From contig NZ_CP009110.1 in the NCBI RefSeq assembly GCF_000739085.1, forward strand, positions 992,001 to 1,056,000: a stretch of 64,000 nt of DNA. Reading direction: 5' to 3'. The DNA is from Amycolatopsis methanolica 239. GTDB lineage: Bacteria > Actinomycetota > Actinomycetes > Mycobacteriales > Pseudonocardiaceae. A program made the translations under genes and the position numbers. Positions 7,874 through 16,670 of the stretch are shown one piece after another (the stretch's first letter is position 1; each line of letters opens with the position of its first letter). A model generated the notes under the pieces. It was given only the letters and a program-made list of their open reading frames with translations. It had not been told where the DNA came from and ran no database searches.

Positions 7874-8498
7874 GGGCGGTTCGCAGTGCTGCTGCCGGTG
7901 TGGGGCTGGCTGGTGGGTGGGGTGCCGGGGCTGCTGGCGCGGTGGGGCTGCGGTGGTGGCCGAGTGCGGGGGTGGTTGGGCCGTGCTGGTGATGAGGTCT
8001 CGGGGTTGCCAGCACGGCAGGGCTGCATCGGGAGTGGAGTGCTGGGGCTGGCGTCATGGGGGCTGTTGGTGGTGTCGAGGTCCTGGAGGGCCCGGCTGCC
8101 GGCGGCTGGTGGTGGAGTGCTGCGGGGGCTCGCGCCGCTGGGCTGCGGTGTTGGCGAGGTCTTGGGGTTGTCGGCGCGGTAGGGCTGCATCGGGGGCGTA
8201 GCGCTGGGGCAGTTCGCATTGCTGCTGCGGGCGTGGTGGCTGGCCGGCGCCCGAGGTTCGCGGTCGGTGAATTTGTGACGGTGCGTGGCCCGGCGGCTGG
8301 GAGTAACCCTGCGTCACCAGGGACCGGCTTCGCCGGCAGAACTCCGCTGGTGTGGTGCCGCGCGCGTCAGCGCTGGTCGAACGGCACGCCGGGCGCGATG
8401 TGGCAGCCGGAATCCCCGCCGCGGGTGGGCATCCTTCTGCCCGTCGCCGTCGTGGTGGAATTCTCGGTGCTGGACCCTGGCCGAGGAGTGGGAACAAG
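7874..8498. repeat. G-rich degenerate repeat spacer
   Basis: No convincing gene is seen. The stretch consists of degenerate units around GGGGCTGC. An imperfect pair of about 25 bases begins GTTCGCAGTGCTGCTG at 7878 and GTTCGCATTGCTGCTG at 8212. Another imperfect pair, with a shared AGGGCTGCATCGGG, lies near 8018 and 8180. On the minus strand the same pattern reads as a Pro/Ser/Thr-rich frame with repeated MQPYRAxNPxTS-like units, but with no start context or homologous feel. From about 8260 onward the sequence is plain and holds the upstream region of the next gene. Confidence 0.5.
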
Positions 8499-8831
8499 GT
8501 GAGCGACGACATGACGGACACCGAGGAGCTGGCGCTCGCCCCGGTGCGCGCCCGGAGCCGGCCGGCTCGCTGGTGGCGCGGGTGCACCGGCTCACTCGCG
8601 GCAGGGCTCGTCGCGCTCGTTGTGCTCGTGCTGGGAGCTGGGCTGCTGTGCGCCTTCCTCGACGTTCCCGGCCCGGGCGCCGCGCCGATGATCGCCCACC
8701 CCGTCGCCGCCGTACTCGCCCTCCTCACGCAGCGCCTCGCGGACCGGAAGAACGGCCCGGTGGCCGGAGTCGCCGGGCTGGTGGTGCTCGCGATCGTCGC
8801 CACCGCGCTGTGGACCTTCTGGTGGGCCTAG
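8499..8831 (+). CDS. Small two-helix membrane protein, unknown
   Basis: A 110-residue frame starts at GTG 8499 after a purine-rich GAGGAGTGGGAACAAG; ATG 8511 is an alternative. A charged N-terminus (TDTEELALAPVRARSRPARWWRG) is followed by two hydrophobic segments at about residues 34-58 and 82-106, the second ending in FWWA. Between them is a short stretch with an RLADRK loop. Family not recognised. It stands 110 bases upstream of lemA in the same direction. Confidence 0.6.
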   Translation: MSDDMTDTEELALAPVRARSRPARWWRGCTGSLAAGLVALVVLVLGAGLLCAFLDVPGPGAAPMIAHPVAAVLALLTQRLADRKNGPVAGVAGLVVLAIVATALWTFWWA

Positions 8832-8941
8832 CCGTTTACCCCCAAGGGTGCATTCACCCCGATCTTCGCGAACTCGCTCCACCGCCGGCCCAGGACCCTT
8901 ATCGTTCGGCGAAACAGCGTTCAACGTAAAGGGGTACTGGG

Positions 8942-9445
8942 GTGATCGTGGCGATCGTGATCTTGGTCGTCATGCTGCTGACGCTCGCCATCGGGACGAT
9001 CGGGGTCTACAACGGGCTGGTCAAGCGGCGTAACGCGTACCAGAACGCCTTCGCGCAGATCGACGTACAGCTGACCCGCCGGCACGGCCTGATCCCGAAC
9101 CTGGTCGAAACAGCGAAGGGTTACCTCCGGCACGAGCGGCAGACGCTCGAGGCCGTGATCGCGGCCCGCGGCGGCGCGGTCAACGCGCAGCAGGTCGCGC
9201 GCGGCAACCCGGGCGACCCCGCTGCCATGAACCAGCTCGCGGGCGCCGAGCAGGTGCTGACGCAGACGCTGGGCCGGCTCCTCGCGCTGTCCGAGTCCTA
9301 CCCGGGCCTCAAGGCCAACCAGAACATGATGCAGCTCTCCGAGGAACTGACCTCCACCGAGAACCGCGTGGCCTTCGCGCGCCAGGGCTACAACGACTCG
9401 GTCATGGCCTACAACACCAAGCGCGAAGTGTTCCCGGCAACGTGA
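8942..9445 (+). CDS. LemA family membrane protein, frameshifted near the C-terminus
   Basis: Residues 1-22 form a membrane anchor (IVILVVMLLTLAIGTIGVYNG), followed by the LemA helical core with RNAYQNAFAQIDVQL and RRHGLIPNLVETAKGY. The frame stops after FPAT at 9445. One added A near 9440 would restore FPANVIAGAFGF and continue through AALLEIDSPEQREAPRISF to a stop at 9529-9531, the normal end of LemA proteins. About 30 residues are therefore lost. LemA proteins are membrane-anchored coiled-coil proteins of unclear role, often next to M48 or TPM genes, as here. AAAGGGG serves as ribosome site before GTG 8942. Confidence 0.85.
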   Translation: MIVAIVILVVMLLTLAIGTIGVYNGLVKRRNAYQNAFAQIDVQLTRRHGLIPNLVETAKGYLRHERQTLEAVIAARGGAVNAQQVARGNPGDPAAMNQLAGAEQVLTQTLGRLLALSESYPGLKANQNMMQLSEELTSTENRVAFARQGYNDSVMAYNTKREVFPAT

Positions 9446-9536
9446 TCGCGGGGGCGTTCGGGTTCACCCCGGCCGCGCTCCTGGAGATCGACTCGCCCGA
9501 ACAGCGCGAGGCTCCGCGGATCTCCTTCTGACACCG

Positions 9537-11190
9537 ATGAACTTCTTCGAACGACAACTGGAAGTGCGCCGGGCCTCGGCGCGGCTGGTGTGGCTGTTCA
9601 CACTCGCCGTCGTGGTGATCGTCGCGCTCGTCGACTTCGCGGTCTGGGCCGGTTTCCGGCTGTGGGAGCGGCAGGCCGGCTCCGCCGCGCGGATCCTGGT
9701 CGTCGCCGGGGTACTGGCCGTGCTCGTCATCGGTCTCACCTCGTGGATCCGGACCCTGCTGCTGCGCCGGGGCGGCGGCGGGAAGGTGGCCACGAGCCTC
9801 GGCGGGGGTGCCGGTCTCGCCGGACACGCCTGACCCGAGCGATCGCCTCGGGCATCCCGGTTCCGCAGCTGTACGTGCTGCCGAACGAGCCGGGCATCAA
9901 CGCCTTCGCCGCAGGCTGGACACGGGGGGACGCGGCCATCGCGGTCACCCAGGGTGCTCTCGACCGGCTCAGCCGCGACGAACTGCCGGGCGTCATCGCC
10001 CACGAGTTCAGCCTCGTCGTCAACGGCGACATGCGCCTGAACATCTGGCTGATGGGTGTGCTCACCGGAATCCTCGGGCTTGCGCTCCTCGGCAGGATCC
10101 TGCTGCCCAGGGGAGGCGGCAGGCGCCAAGCCGGCAGCCTGGGCCCGCTGGTCCTCCCGGCACTGGTCGCGGTCATCGCCGGATACGTCGGCGTCGTCCT
10201 CGGCAGGCTCATCAAAGCGGGCGTGTCCCGGCAACGGGAATTCCTCGCCGACGCATCGGCCGTGCAGTTCACCCGGCAGACCGAGGGGCTCGCGGGCGCC
10301 TGAAGAAGATCGCCGGCCTGCCCACAGGCTCGCGGCTGCACACCGCGAAGGCCGAGGACGTGAGCCACATGCTTTTCGGGGACAGCCGCAAGTTCTCGTC
10401 CCTGTTCGCCACCCACCCGCCGCTGGTGCGGCGCATCCAGCTGCTCGATCCTGCCTTCGATCCGCGGGAGCTGGACCAGCTGAGCTCGCGGTGGGCGCCC
10501 GTGATCCTCGGGTTGCTGCTTTCAGCGCACCCGCAGATCCGGACCGGGCAGCACCAGCTGCTCACGGCCCGGCTGGGCAGGCCGCTCGCCGACGCCGCCT
10601 GGCGCGAGGGCGACGCCCTCCGGGGGGCTCGACCCCGCTGCGCGCCTGCCGCTCACGGAACTGGCCTTCCCCGCGCTGCGCCAGCGGCCGCAGCAGGAGC
10701 TCCAGGCCGTTGCCGCCGTGCTGCACGAACTCGTCCGCATCGACGGGAAGGTGGACGTCTGCGAGTACTGCCTGTCCGCTCTGCTCGTCCGAGACCTGGC
10801 CGAGGCGGCGCACCACCGGCCGACGCGGCCGGTCAGGCGAACGTCGCTGCGGCAGGCCGCGCCCTCGGTGGCCGTTCTGTTCGCCGTGGTGACCGCGGTG
10901 GGACACGGCGACCCGGTGGCGGCCGCGGCCGCGTTCCGAGCAGGTCTGGCACGGGTGTTGCCCGGCGCGCCGATCCCCTTCCAACCGCCGGGTCAGGCCT
11001 GGCAGGCGTTGGACGCAGCATGGCCCGTGCTCGACGGCCTGCCCCGGTCCGGACAAGGCGCTGCTGGTGGACGGGCTCACCACCGTGATCACGAACGACG
11101 GGGTGCTGGATGTCGCCGAAAGCGAGCTCCTCCGGACGGTGTGCGCCATGGTGCACTGCCCGCTGCCGCCACTCGCGACGGTGGGGCTAG
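9537..11190 (+). pseudogene. Decayed M48 family zinc metallopeptidase
   Basis: Fragments of one M48 protein are spread over all three frames. MNFFERQLEVRRASARLVWL and a membrane helix are in the first frame. VPVSPDTPDPS then lies in another, GIPVPQLYVLPNEPGINAF to SRQREFLADASAVQFT in the next, and KKIAGLPTGSRL to IQLLDPAFDPREL after that. The C-terminal pieces (LHELVRIDGKVDVCEYCLS and TNDGVLDVAESELLRTVCAM) follow. Single-base shifts fit at about 9805, 10300, 10625 and 11050. A further deletion near 9843 removes the RRLxNVVEEM segment. The zinc motif reads HEFSL at 10001-10015 instead of HEFSH, so a metal ligand is missing. Its end runs into the convergent hydrolase gene. Confidence 0.85.
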
Positions 11191-12017
11191 GCCAGCCACT
11201 CCCGCCACGCGGCCAGCAGCACCCGCAGCAAAGCAGCGGGGTTTTCGGTGTTCGGTGAGTGCGCCGCGCCCGGGATGACCTCGAACGGAGCGCCCAGCCG
11301 GGCCGCCATCTCACGCTGGGACGGCACGCTCCACGCGTCGTCGAGTTCGCCCGCCACCACCAGGGTCGGCACGCCCGTCGCGGCCAGTTCGTCCACCCGG
11401 TCCGGTTCGGTGCGCAGGCCCCGTGCCATTCCGAGCAACCCCGCCGGGCTCGAGGCCAGGAAACGCAGTCGCAGGAAGTCCTTCAGGTCCGCGGGCATCG
11501 TGGCCCACAGCGGCGACCGCGCGCTCACCTGCTCCCGCACCCGGTACACCTCGTCCAGCCCGGACTGCCGCAACACCGGCTCGCCAGCCCCGAGCGCATC
11601 CCGCCGGGCGCCCGCCGGGAGCTCGCCCGGCCCGCTGTCCAGCAACGTCAACCCCGCGACCGGCGCGCCCGCCAGCACCGCCGCCCGCGCCACCAGCCCA
11701 CCGAAGGAGTGGCCGAGCAGCACCACCGGCCCCTCGACCTCCTCGACCAGCCCGGCCACCACGGAACCCAGCGCGGACGGCAGGTAAGCCTCCTCGTCGG
11801 GCGGGCCCGGCGACTCGAACTGGCCCGGCAGGTCGATCGCGACCGCGCGGAAACCGCCGTCCGCCAAGCCGTCCAGCAGCGGCGCGAAGTCCTCTTTGGA
11901 CCCGGTGTACCCGGGCACCAGCACGGCGGTGGCCTTCGCCGGAGCGGGCGTGCGCAGCGCGGCCAGGCCCCGCAGGCGCACCTTCTCCGCCCCGTGCGGG
12001 GTCAGCTGGGCCGTCAC
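11187..12017 (-). CDS. Alpha/beta-fold hydrolase
   Basis: The 276-residue protein has the nucleophile elbow GHSFGG (about residue 97), an oxyanion-side VPGYTGSKEDF near residue 35, and a C-terminal GAAHSPNTENP with the likely catalytic histidine. The acid is probably in GELDDAW. The substrate is not evident. The GTG at 12017 shares four bases (GTGA) with the stop of the upstream PQQ-like gene, so the two are translationally coupled. The longer upstream frame lies inside that gene and is not credible. Confidence 0.85.
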   Translation of the reverse strand: MTAQLTPHGAEKVRLRGLAALRTPAPAKATAVLVPGYTGSKEDFAPLLDGLADGGFRAVAIDLPGQFESPGPPDEEAYLPSALGSVVAGLVEEVEGPVVLLGHSFGGLVARAAVLAGAPVAGLTLLDSGPGELPAGARRDALGAGEPVLRQSGLDEVYRVREQVSARSPLWATMPADLKDFLRLRFLASSPAGLLGMARGLRTEPDRVDELAATGVPTLVVAGELDDAWSVPSQREMAARLGAPFEVIPGAAHSPNTENPAALLRVLLAAWREWLA

Positions 12018-13375
12018 GACAACGCGACCAGCGTGTTCCCACGCTGTTCGAGCAGCACCGGCCCCAGCGCGGCCAGCCGCACCGGCCCGGTGTAGCCGTG
12101 CCGGTCCACCGCGATCGTGCGGATCGTCGACCCGTCCGACTCGTTCAGCACCGCCAGTCCACCCTGGATCGGCACGACCAGCTGGTGCGCGAAGGTGATC
12201 CCGGGACCCAGCGCGCTGTTCAACGTCCACAGTGGAGTGAGGTTGTCCCGGGACAGCGCCATCATCTTCGACCCGGTGAACCAGTACACGTTCGCCGACG
12301 TCGTCGACGTGACCGGCGCCAGCCCGACCGGGTCCTGCGCCAGGTCCGACGCGGGCAGGTCCAGCGGGTAGGCCGCGGTCTGCTCGCCGTCGGCGTCGTA
12401 CAGCACCAGCAGCCTCTGGTCCGGCAACGCGACCGCCGTGTGGTCGCCGGACATCGCGACCAGTTTCGCGTTGTGCCCGGCCACGATGGCGCTGAACGAC
12501 ACCTGCGGCTCGTCCGACTCCTTGGGCACGGACTTCATCACCGTAAGCCGGTCACCGGGATCGCCGGGGCAGCGTTCGATCACGCCGAGCCGGCCCGACG
12601 CCATCGCGACCGACCCGTACGTGCAGCCCGTGCGCGGCTGCTTCTCCGGGTTCACCAGGGCCGGAACCTTGCCGTACTCGTTGGTCTCGACGAGGTCGTC
12701 CCGCCAGGTCACCAGCAGCTCTGGCCCGGTCGCGGTGACCTGGCTGCCATCGGTCACCAGCCGCGTGCCCAGCGGGGGGCTGCCGGTGCGCTGCGCCTTG
12801 CGCAGCCCTGTGTCGATGCCGAGCCCGATCACCTCGGAGCAGCCGGACTCGCCGTTCACGCCGTCCTTGCGGTACACCGCCAGCACCCGGCCCCAGGCCT
12901 CGGCGGCGGTGCACAGCGTCAGGTCGCGGGCGTAGCGCCAGCGCACTTCGCCGGTGAGCGGGTCGCGCCCGGCGATCTCGCCGCCGTTCGCGGTGGCCAC
13001 GGCCGTGCCCTCGGCGATCGGGACCGGGGCCGAGTCGCTGGGCGCCTGCCACAGCTCGCGCAGCGTCGCGGGCACGGTCGCCGGCGCGGGCGGCAGGGGA
13101 GTGCCCGGCGCGGACGTCTCCTGGATCGTCGCCCGGCTCGCGCTGCCCGCCCAGATCGCGACACCGGTCACGACCACGAGGGCGACGATCAGGACCGCGA
13201 CGACCCGGTCACGAGGCCGGTTCCACGGGGACGGCCGCTCGCGTCGCGGGCGTTCCGGAGCCGGGGCCGGGGCCGGGGCGGGAGCGCCGGCCAGCACGTC
13301 CTCCGCGCCGATCGGCCCGGCGACCTCGCCGCCCTCGGGACGGCGGTGCCGTCCACCCGCCTCGGGCTCGCTCAC
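12014..13375 (-). CDS. Membrane-anchored PQQ-like beta-propeller protein (Rv3212-like)
   Basis: The protein has 453 residues. A cytoplasmic N-terminus with a Pro/Ala-rich run (about 30-45) precedes one membrane helix (RVVAVLIVALVVVTGVAIWAG, about 58-78). The extracytoplasmic part has repeated Trp/Gly strands such as GEVRWRYARDLTLC, LLVTWRDDLVETNEYGK and NLTPLWTLNSALGPG, as in PQQ/WD-like propellers. Function is unknown. It follows the DEAD-box helicase gene by 47 bases on the same strand, the arrangement I recall for Rv3211-Rv3212 in Mycobacterium tuberculosis. Confidence 0.8.
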   Translation of the reverse strand: MSEPEAGGRHRRPEGGEVAGPIGAEDVLAGAPAPAPAPAPERPRRERPSPWNRPRDRVVAVLIVALVVVTGVAIWAGSASRATIQETSAPGTPLPPAPATVPATLRELWQAPSDSAPVPIAEGTAVATANGGEIAGRDPLTGEVRWRYARDLTLCTAAEAWGRVLAVYRKDGVNGESGCSEVIGLGIDTGLRKAQRTGSPPLGTRLVTDGSQVTATGPELLVTWRDDLVETNEYGKVPALVNPEKQPRTGCTYGSVAMASGRLGVIERCPGDPGDRLTVMKSVPKESDEPQVSFSAIVAGHNAKLVAMSGDHTAVALPDQRLLVLYDADGEQTAAYPLDLPASDLAQDPVGLAPVTSTTSANVYWFTGSKMMALSRDNLTPLWTLNSALGPGITFAHQLVVPIQGGLAVLNESDGSTIRTIAVDRHGYTGPVRLAALGPVLLEQRGNTLVALS

Positions 13376-13422
13376 GTTCCTGCTCCCGGTGTTCGCCGGC
13401 GCCCCCGCGGCGCCGGTCGGCC

Positions 13423-15042
13423 TCAGTCTGCCGAACCCGGTGTATCAGACGTGTTCGCCGTCGCGCTGGCCGAGCCCGAACGGCGACGGCGGCGGCGACG
13501 GGCGGGACGCTCCGCGGCCTCGCCGCCTTCACGCTCGGTCGGGCCCTTCTCGGCCGGACCCGAGGTGTCGCTGACCGCCTTGCCACCGCGGGTGCGGCGG
13601 CGCGGACGGCGCTCCTCACCCGACGGCTCGCCGGTCGCCTCGGCCTGCGCGCCCTCGCCGGTCTTCGCGGCGCCGCGGGTGCGGCGACGGTTGCGGGTGG
13701 GCGCGCCGCCGCTCCGGCGGCGGCCGCCCATCTGCTCCTCCGGCTCGGCGGCAAGGCCGGCGCGGGTGCGCTTGGACAGCGGCAGCCGCCCGGTGGCGTC
13801 CTCCGGGATGTCCAGGTCGCTGAACAGGTGCTTCGACGTCGAGTACGTCTCCACCGGCTCGGCCATGCCGAGCTTGAGCGCGTCGTTGATGGCCTGCCAG
13901 CGGTGCAGGTCATCCCAGTCGACCAGGGTGATCGCGACACCGGTCTTGCCCGCGCGGCCGGTGCGGCCGATGCGGTGCACGTACGTGCTCTCGTCCTCGG
14001 GCGTCTGGTAGTTGATCACGTGCGTCACGTCGGTGACGTCGATACCGCGGGCGGCCACGTCGGTGGCGACCAGCACGTCGACCTTGCCGGACCGGAACGC
14101 GCGCAGCGCCTGCTCGCGGGCCCCCTGGCCGAGGTCACCGTGCACCGCGGCGGCGGCGAACCCCCGCTCGGCGAGGTCGTCGGCCACCTTCTGCGCGGTG
14201 CGCTTGGTGCGGGTGAAGATCATCGTCAGGCCGCGGTCCTTGGCCTGCAGCACGCGGGCGATCAGCTCGGGCTTGTCGAGCGAGTGCGCCCGGTAGGCGA
14301 ACTGGGTGGTGCGCTCGTGCACCGCGCTGGAGTCGTTCTCCTCGGCCCGCACGTGCGTCGGGCGGTTGAGGAAGGTGCGGGCCAGTTTGATGATCGGGTC
14401 CGGCATCGTGGCCGAGAACAGCATGGTCTGCCGCTGTTCGGGCACCATGCCGAGGATGCGCTCGATGTCGGGCAGGAAGCCCAGGTCGAGCATCTCGTCG
14501 GCCTCGTCGAGCACCAGCGCGCGGACCTTGCCGAGGACCAGCGCCTTCTGCTCGGCCAGGTCCAGCAGGCGGCCCGGGGTGCCGACGACCACGTCGACGC
14601 CCTTGCGCAGGGCGCTGATCTGCTGCTCGTAGGGGCGGCCGCCGTAGATCGCCAGCGTGCGCACGTCCAGGTGCTTGGCCGCGTCGGTGAGGTCGCGGGT
14701 GACCTGCAGGCACAGCTCGCGGGTCGGGACGACCACGAGGGCCTGCGGGGTGCCGTCGCCGGGGGAGACCAGGCGCTGCAGCAGCGGGACGCCGAAGCCC
14801 AGCGTCTTGCCCATGCCGGTGCGGGCCTGGCCGATCAGGTCGTCGCCGGCCAGCGCGAGCGGCAGCGTGAGGGCCTGGATGGCGAAGGTGTGCTCGATGC
14901 CCGCCTCGGCGAGCGCGCGCACGATCTCGGGGCGGACGCCCAGCTCGGCGAAGGTCGGGGTGGCCGGTTCGACGTGGTCGGCCTGCAGGGGGTGGGAGGT
15001 GTCGGTGTCCGGGACGCCCGTCTCGCTGTGATCGAGGGCCAC
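13423..15042 (-). CDS. rhlE: DEAD-box ATP-dependent RNA helicase
   Basis: All helicase motifs are present: Q motif HTFAIQ, motif I ARTGMGKT, Ia VPTREL, Ib TPGRLL, II DEAD, III SAT, IV MIFTRTKR, V ATDVAARGIDV and VI HRIGRTGRAG. The core ends at about residue 390. The remaining 150 or so residues are Arg/Lys-rich and probably unstructured RNA-binding tail (RRTRGGK, RRRRRRSG). The protein should unwind RNA in ribosome assembly or cold adaptation. The annotated start is GTG 15042. A strong GAGAGAGG at 15097-15090 lies eight bases before an in-frame CTG at 15081, which may be the true start and would add 13 residues beginning LTANISDNND. Confidence 0.92.
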   Translation of the reverse strand: MALDHSETGVPDTDTSHPLQADHVEPATPTFAELGVRPEIVRALAEAGIEHTFAIQALTLPLALAGDDLIGQARTGMGKTLGFGVPLLQRLVSPGDGTPQALVVVPTRELCLQVTRDLTDAAKHLDVRTLAIYGGRPYEQQISALRKGVDVVVGTPGRLLDLAEQKALVLGKVRALVLDEADEMLDLGFLPDIERILGMVPEQRQTMLFSATMPDPIIKLARTFLNRPTHVRAEENDSSAVHERTTQFAYRAHSLDKPELIARVLQAKDRGLTMIFTRTKRTAQKVADDLAERGFAAAAVHGDLGQGAREQALRAFRSGKVDVLVATDVAARGIDVTDVTHVINYQTPEDESTYVHRIGRTGRAGKTGVAITLVDWDDLHRWQAINDALKLGMAEPVETYSTSKHLFSDLDIPEDATGRLPLSKRTRAGLAAEPEEQMGGRRRSGGAPTRNRRRTRGAAKTGEGAQAEATGEPSGEERRPRRRTRGGKAVSDTSGPAEKGPTEREGGEAAERPARRRRRRRSGSASATANTSDTPGSAD

Positions 15043-15380
15043 CGGGTCGATGTCGTTGTTGTCGGAAATGTTCGCGGTCAGTGTGATCGCCTCTCTCTAC
15101 CAGCGCGCACGGCCTGGTCGAGATTCGGCACTCAACCGGCGGGAAGGTCCACCGGGAATGCCTGGACGGCGTGCACGCGCATTACCTGCCGCTCACAGTG
15201 GCGCCCGGGGTCTGCTCGTCCTCCGGCGAGTCGAGGCGGGGGTGCCTCGGGTGGGGCGCGCTACTGCGGATGCGGTAGCTTTCCCGTCCAATTGTAACCG
15301 GTACGGTCCCGGCCTCGGCATTTCGGCCCGGTGTGTCCACGTTAGATTCGTCTCCTCGCAACGGCGGTACGCTCACGGCC
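15043..15380. other. Divergent promoter region of rhlE and ferritin-like gene
   Basis: The spacer separates divergent genes. It contains the rhlE ribosome site (minus strand, 15097-15090) and, at the other end, the TACGCT hexamer at 15368-15373 seven bases before GTG 15381. Between them is plain GC-rich sequence with a short AT-richer patch around 15285-15300 (CCAATTGTAACC). An 81-codon minus-strand frame here has no protein-like features. Confidence 0.5.
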
Positions 15381-16028
15381 GTGACACGAGAGATCAGCGA
15401 AGGCGTCGTCGACCTGCTCGGGGTCATCGCCTATGGCGAATTGTCCGCGTTCGACCGGATGGCGGAGGACGCGCGGAAGGCGCCCACCCTGTCCGGGCGC
15501 GCCGCGCTGTCGGCGATGGCGGCCGCCGAGATCGGGCATTACGAAATGCTGGCGAAGTTCCTCGCCGAGCACGGCAGGCGTGTCGAGGACGCGATGGCGC
15601 CGTTCGTGGCCCGGTTCGACGCCTGGCACGCGTCCACCGCGCCCAAGTCGTGGCTGGAATCGCTGGTCAAGGCCTACGTCGGGGACGGGCTGGCGGCGGA
15701 CCTCTACCGCGAGGTGGGCAGCTGGCTGGACCCGGAGACCAAGGACCTGGTGGTCACGGTGCTCGCAGACACCGGGCACTCGGCGTTCGCCGAGCGGGAG
15801 GTCGCCGCGGGCATCGAGGCCGACCCCAAGACACGCGACAAGCTGGCGCTGTGGGGGCGGCGGCTGCTCGGCGAGGCGCTCACCCAGGCGCAATACGTGG
15901 TCGCCGAGCGGGACCCGCTGGCCGAGCTGATCGTGTCCGGCTCGGGCGACCTTTCGGGAATCGCCGGGCTCTTCCGCCGGTTGCAGCAGGGGCACACCAA
16001 ACGGATGCAGGTGCTCGGGCTGGGCTAG
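15381..16028 (+). CDS. Ferritin-like fold protein (MiaE-like, Rv3210c family)
   Basis: The 215-residue all-helical protein has [14 protein letters not shown] in its first helix and [19 protein letters not shown] in the second, giving the glutamate and ExxH carboxylate/histidine pairs of a ferritin-type metal site. A later helix carries HSAFAEREV. It matches the actinobacterial family grouped with tRNA-(ms2io6A)-hydroxylase by fold; hydroxylase activity is not shown. The start is placed at GTG 15381 by the leaderless TACGCT-N7-GTG arrangement; GTG 15333 would add 16 unlikely residues. The DUF3107 gene follows after 43 bases. Confidence 0.8.
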   Translation: MTREISEGVVDLLGVIAYGELSAFDRMAEDARKAPTLSGRAALSAMAAAEIGHYEMLAKFLAEHGRRVEDAMAPFVARFDAWHASTAPKSWLESLVKAYVGDGLAADLYREVGSWLDPETKDLVVTVLADTGHSAFAEREVAAGIEADPKTRDKLALWGRRLLGEALTQAQYVVAERDPLAELIVSGSGDLSGIAGLFRRLQQGHTKRMQVLGLG

Positions 16029-16071
16029 CCTGGGCGGTGGAGTACGTGGCAGAACCAGTCGGAGGTAGCAG

Positions 16072-16302
16072 GTGGAGGTCAAGATCGGCATCAAGGACAC
16101 CCCGCGTGAGCTGGTGGTGTCTAGTGGCCAGTCCGCCGAGGAGGTCGAGAAGCTGGTCGCCGACGCGCTGAAGACCGAGGACGGCCTGTTCAGCCTCACC
16201 GACGAGAAGGGCCGCAAGTTCCTGGTCCCGTCGGACCGGATCGCCTACGTCGAGATCGCGCCCTCGGACGTGCGCCGGGTCGGGTTCGCGGTCGGTTCGT
16301 GA
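16072..16302 (+). CDS. DUF3107 protein (TB9.4-like)
   Basis: The 76-residue protein begins MEVKIGIKDTPRELVVSSGQ and ends IAPSDVRRVGFAVGS. This is the small ATP-binding-like DUF3107 family, represented by TB9.4 (Rv3208A) of M. tuberculosis, a T-cell antigen of unknown role. GGAGGTAGCAG gives a strong ribosome site before GTG 16072. It is followed by a bidirectional terminator. Confidence 0.9.
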   Translation: MEVKIGIKDTPRELVVSSGQSAEEVEKLVADALKTEDGLFSLTDEKGRKFLVPSDRIAYVEIAPSDVRRVGFAVGS

Positions 16303-16315
16303 GTCTTCGCGCGTG

Positions 16316-16353
16316 AAAGAAGGGCGCCCACCGGCTGGTGGGCGCCCTTCTTT
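16316..16353. terminator. Bidirectional rho-independent terminator
   Basis: A perfect 17-base inverted repeat has a GGCT loop. The stem runs from an A-rich end (AAAGAAGGGCGCCCACC) to a T-rich end (GGTGGGCGCCCTTCTTT). It lies 13 bases after the DUF3107 stop and touches the stop of the convergent DUF4873 gene, so it can serve both. Confidence 0.9.
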
Positions 16354-16670
16354 CATTCCGCCAGTTCGGCGAGTGTCTTCGGCACCGTGAACGGCGGTGT
16401 GCTCGTGCCCAGGATGCGGTAGCGGCCCCACGGGTCGGGGTCGGACAGCTCGCCCGTGGCGGAGCCGTCCGGGGTGCGGATCTCGCCCTTCTTCTTCCGG
16501 CCGCCGCACAGGGTGTCCAGTTCGGCGTTCGGCGCGATGCGGCCGTACCAGCGGTAGTAGCCGTCGATGGGCTGGAAGTGGCCTCGCAGCTCCACCTCGA
16601 CCGGCACCTCGGCGCCCTCCACCACCACGGTCGCGGGACCGGTGTAGCCGTCTTCGTCGTCAGCTGACAT
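16353..16670 (-). CDS. DUF4873 domain protein
   Basis: The 105-residue protein contains DGYTGPATVVVEGAEV, GHFQPIDGYYRWYGRI and GRYRILGTSTPPF, the hallmark strands of DUF4873. The family is often found as a small protein or fused to flavin monooxygenases. Its function is unknown. ATG 16670 lies inside the end of the upstream TetR gene (11-base overlap), so the pair is co-translated. Confidence 0.85.
   Translation of the reverse strand: MSADDEDGYTGPATVVVEGAEVPVEVELRGHFQPIDGYYRWYGRIAPNAELDTLCGGRKKKGEIRTPDGSATGELSDPDPWGRYRILGTSTPPFTVPKTLAELAE

Noticed and set aside
7443..8219. Minus-strand Pro/Ser/Thr-rich frames with repeated MQPYRAxNP-like units
   Set aside because: They read through decayed GC repeats, lack a ribosome site and overlap the RecB-like gene. 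I kept the DNA as a repeat region only.
12014..12230. Longer N-terminus for the alpha/beta hydrolase up to 12230
   Set aside because: The extra residues are Arg/Gly/Ala-rich and lie inside the PQQ-like gene. GTG 12017 overlaps that gene's stop and gives a normal hydrolase.
15182..15427. 81-codon minus-strand frame upstream of rhlE
   Set aside because: No protein-like motif, no ribosome site, and it covers the promoter of the ferritin-like gene.
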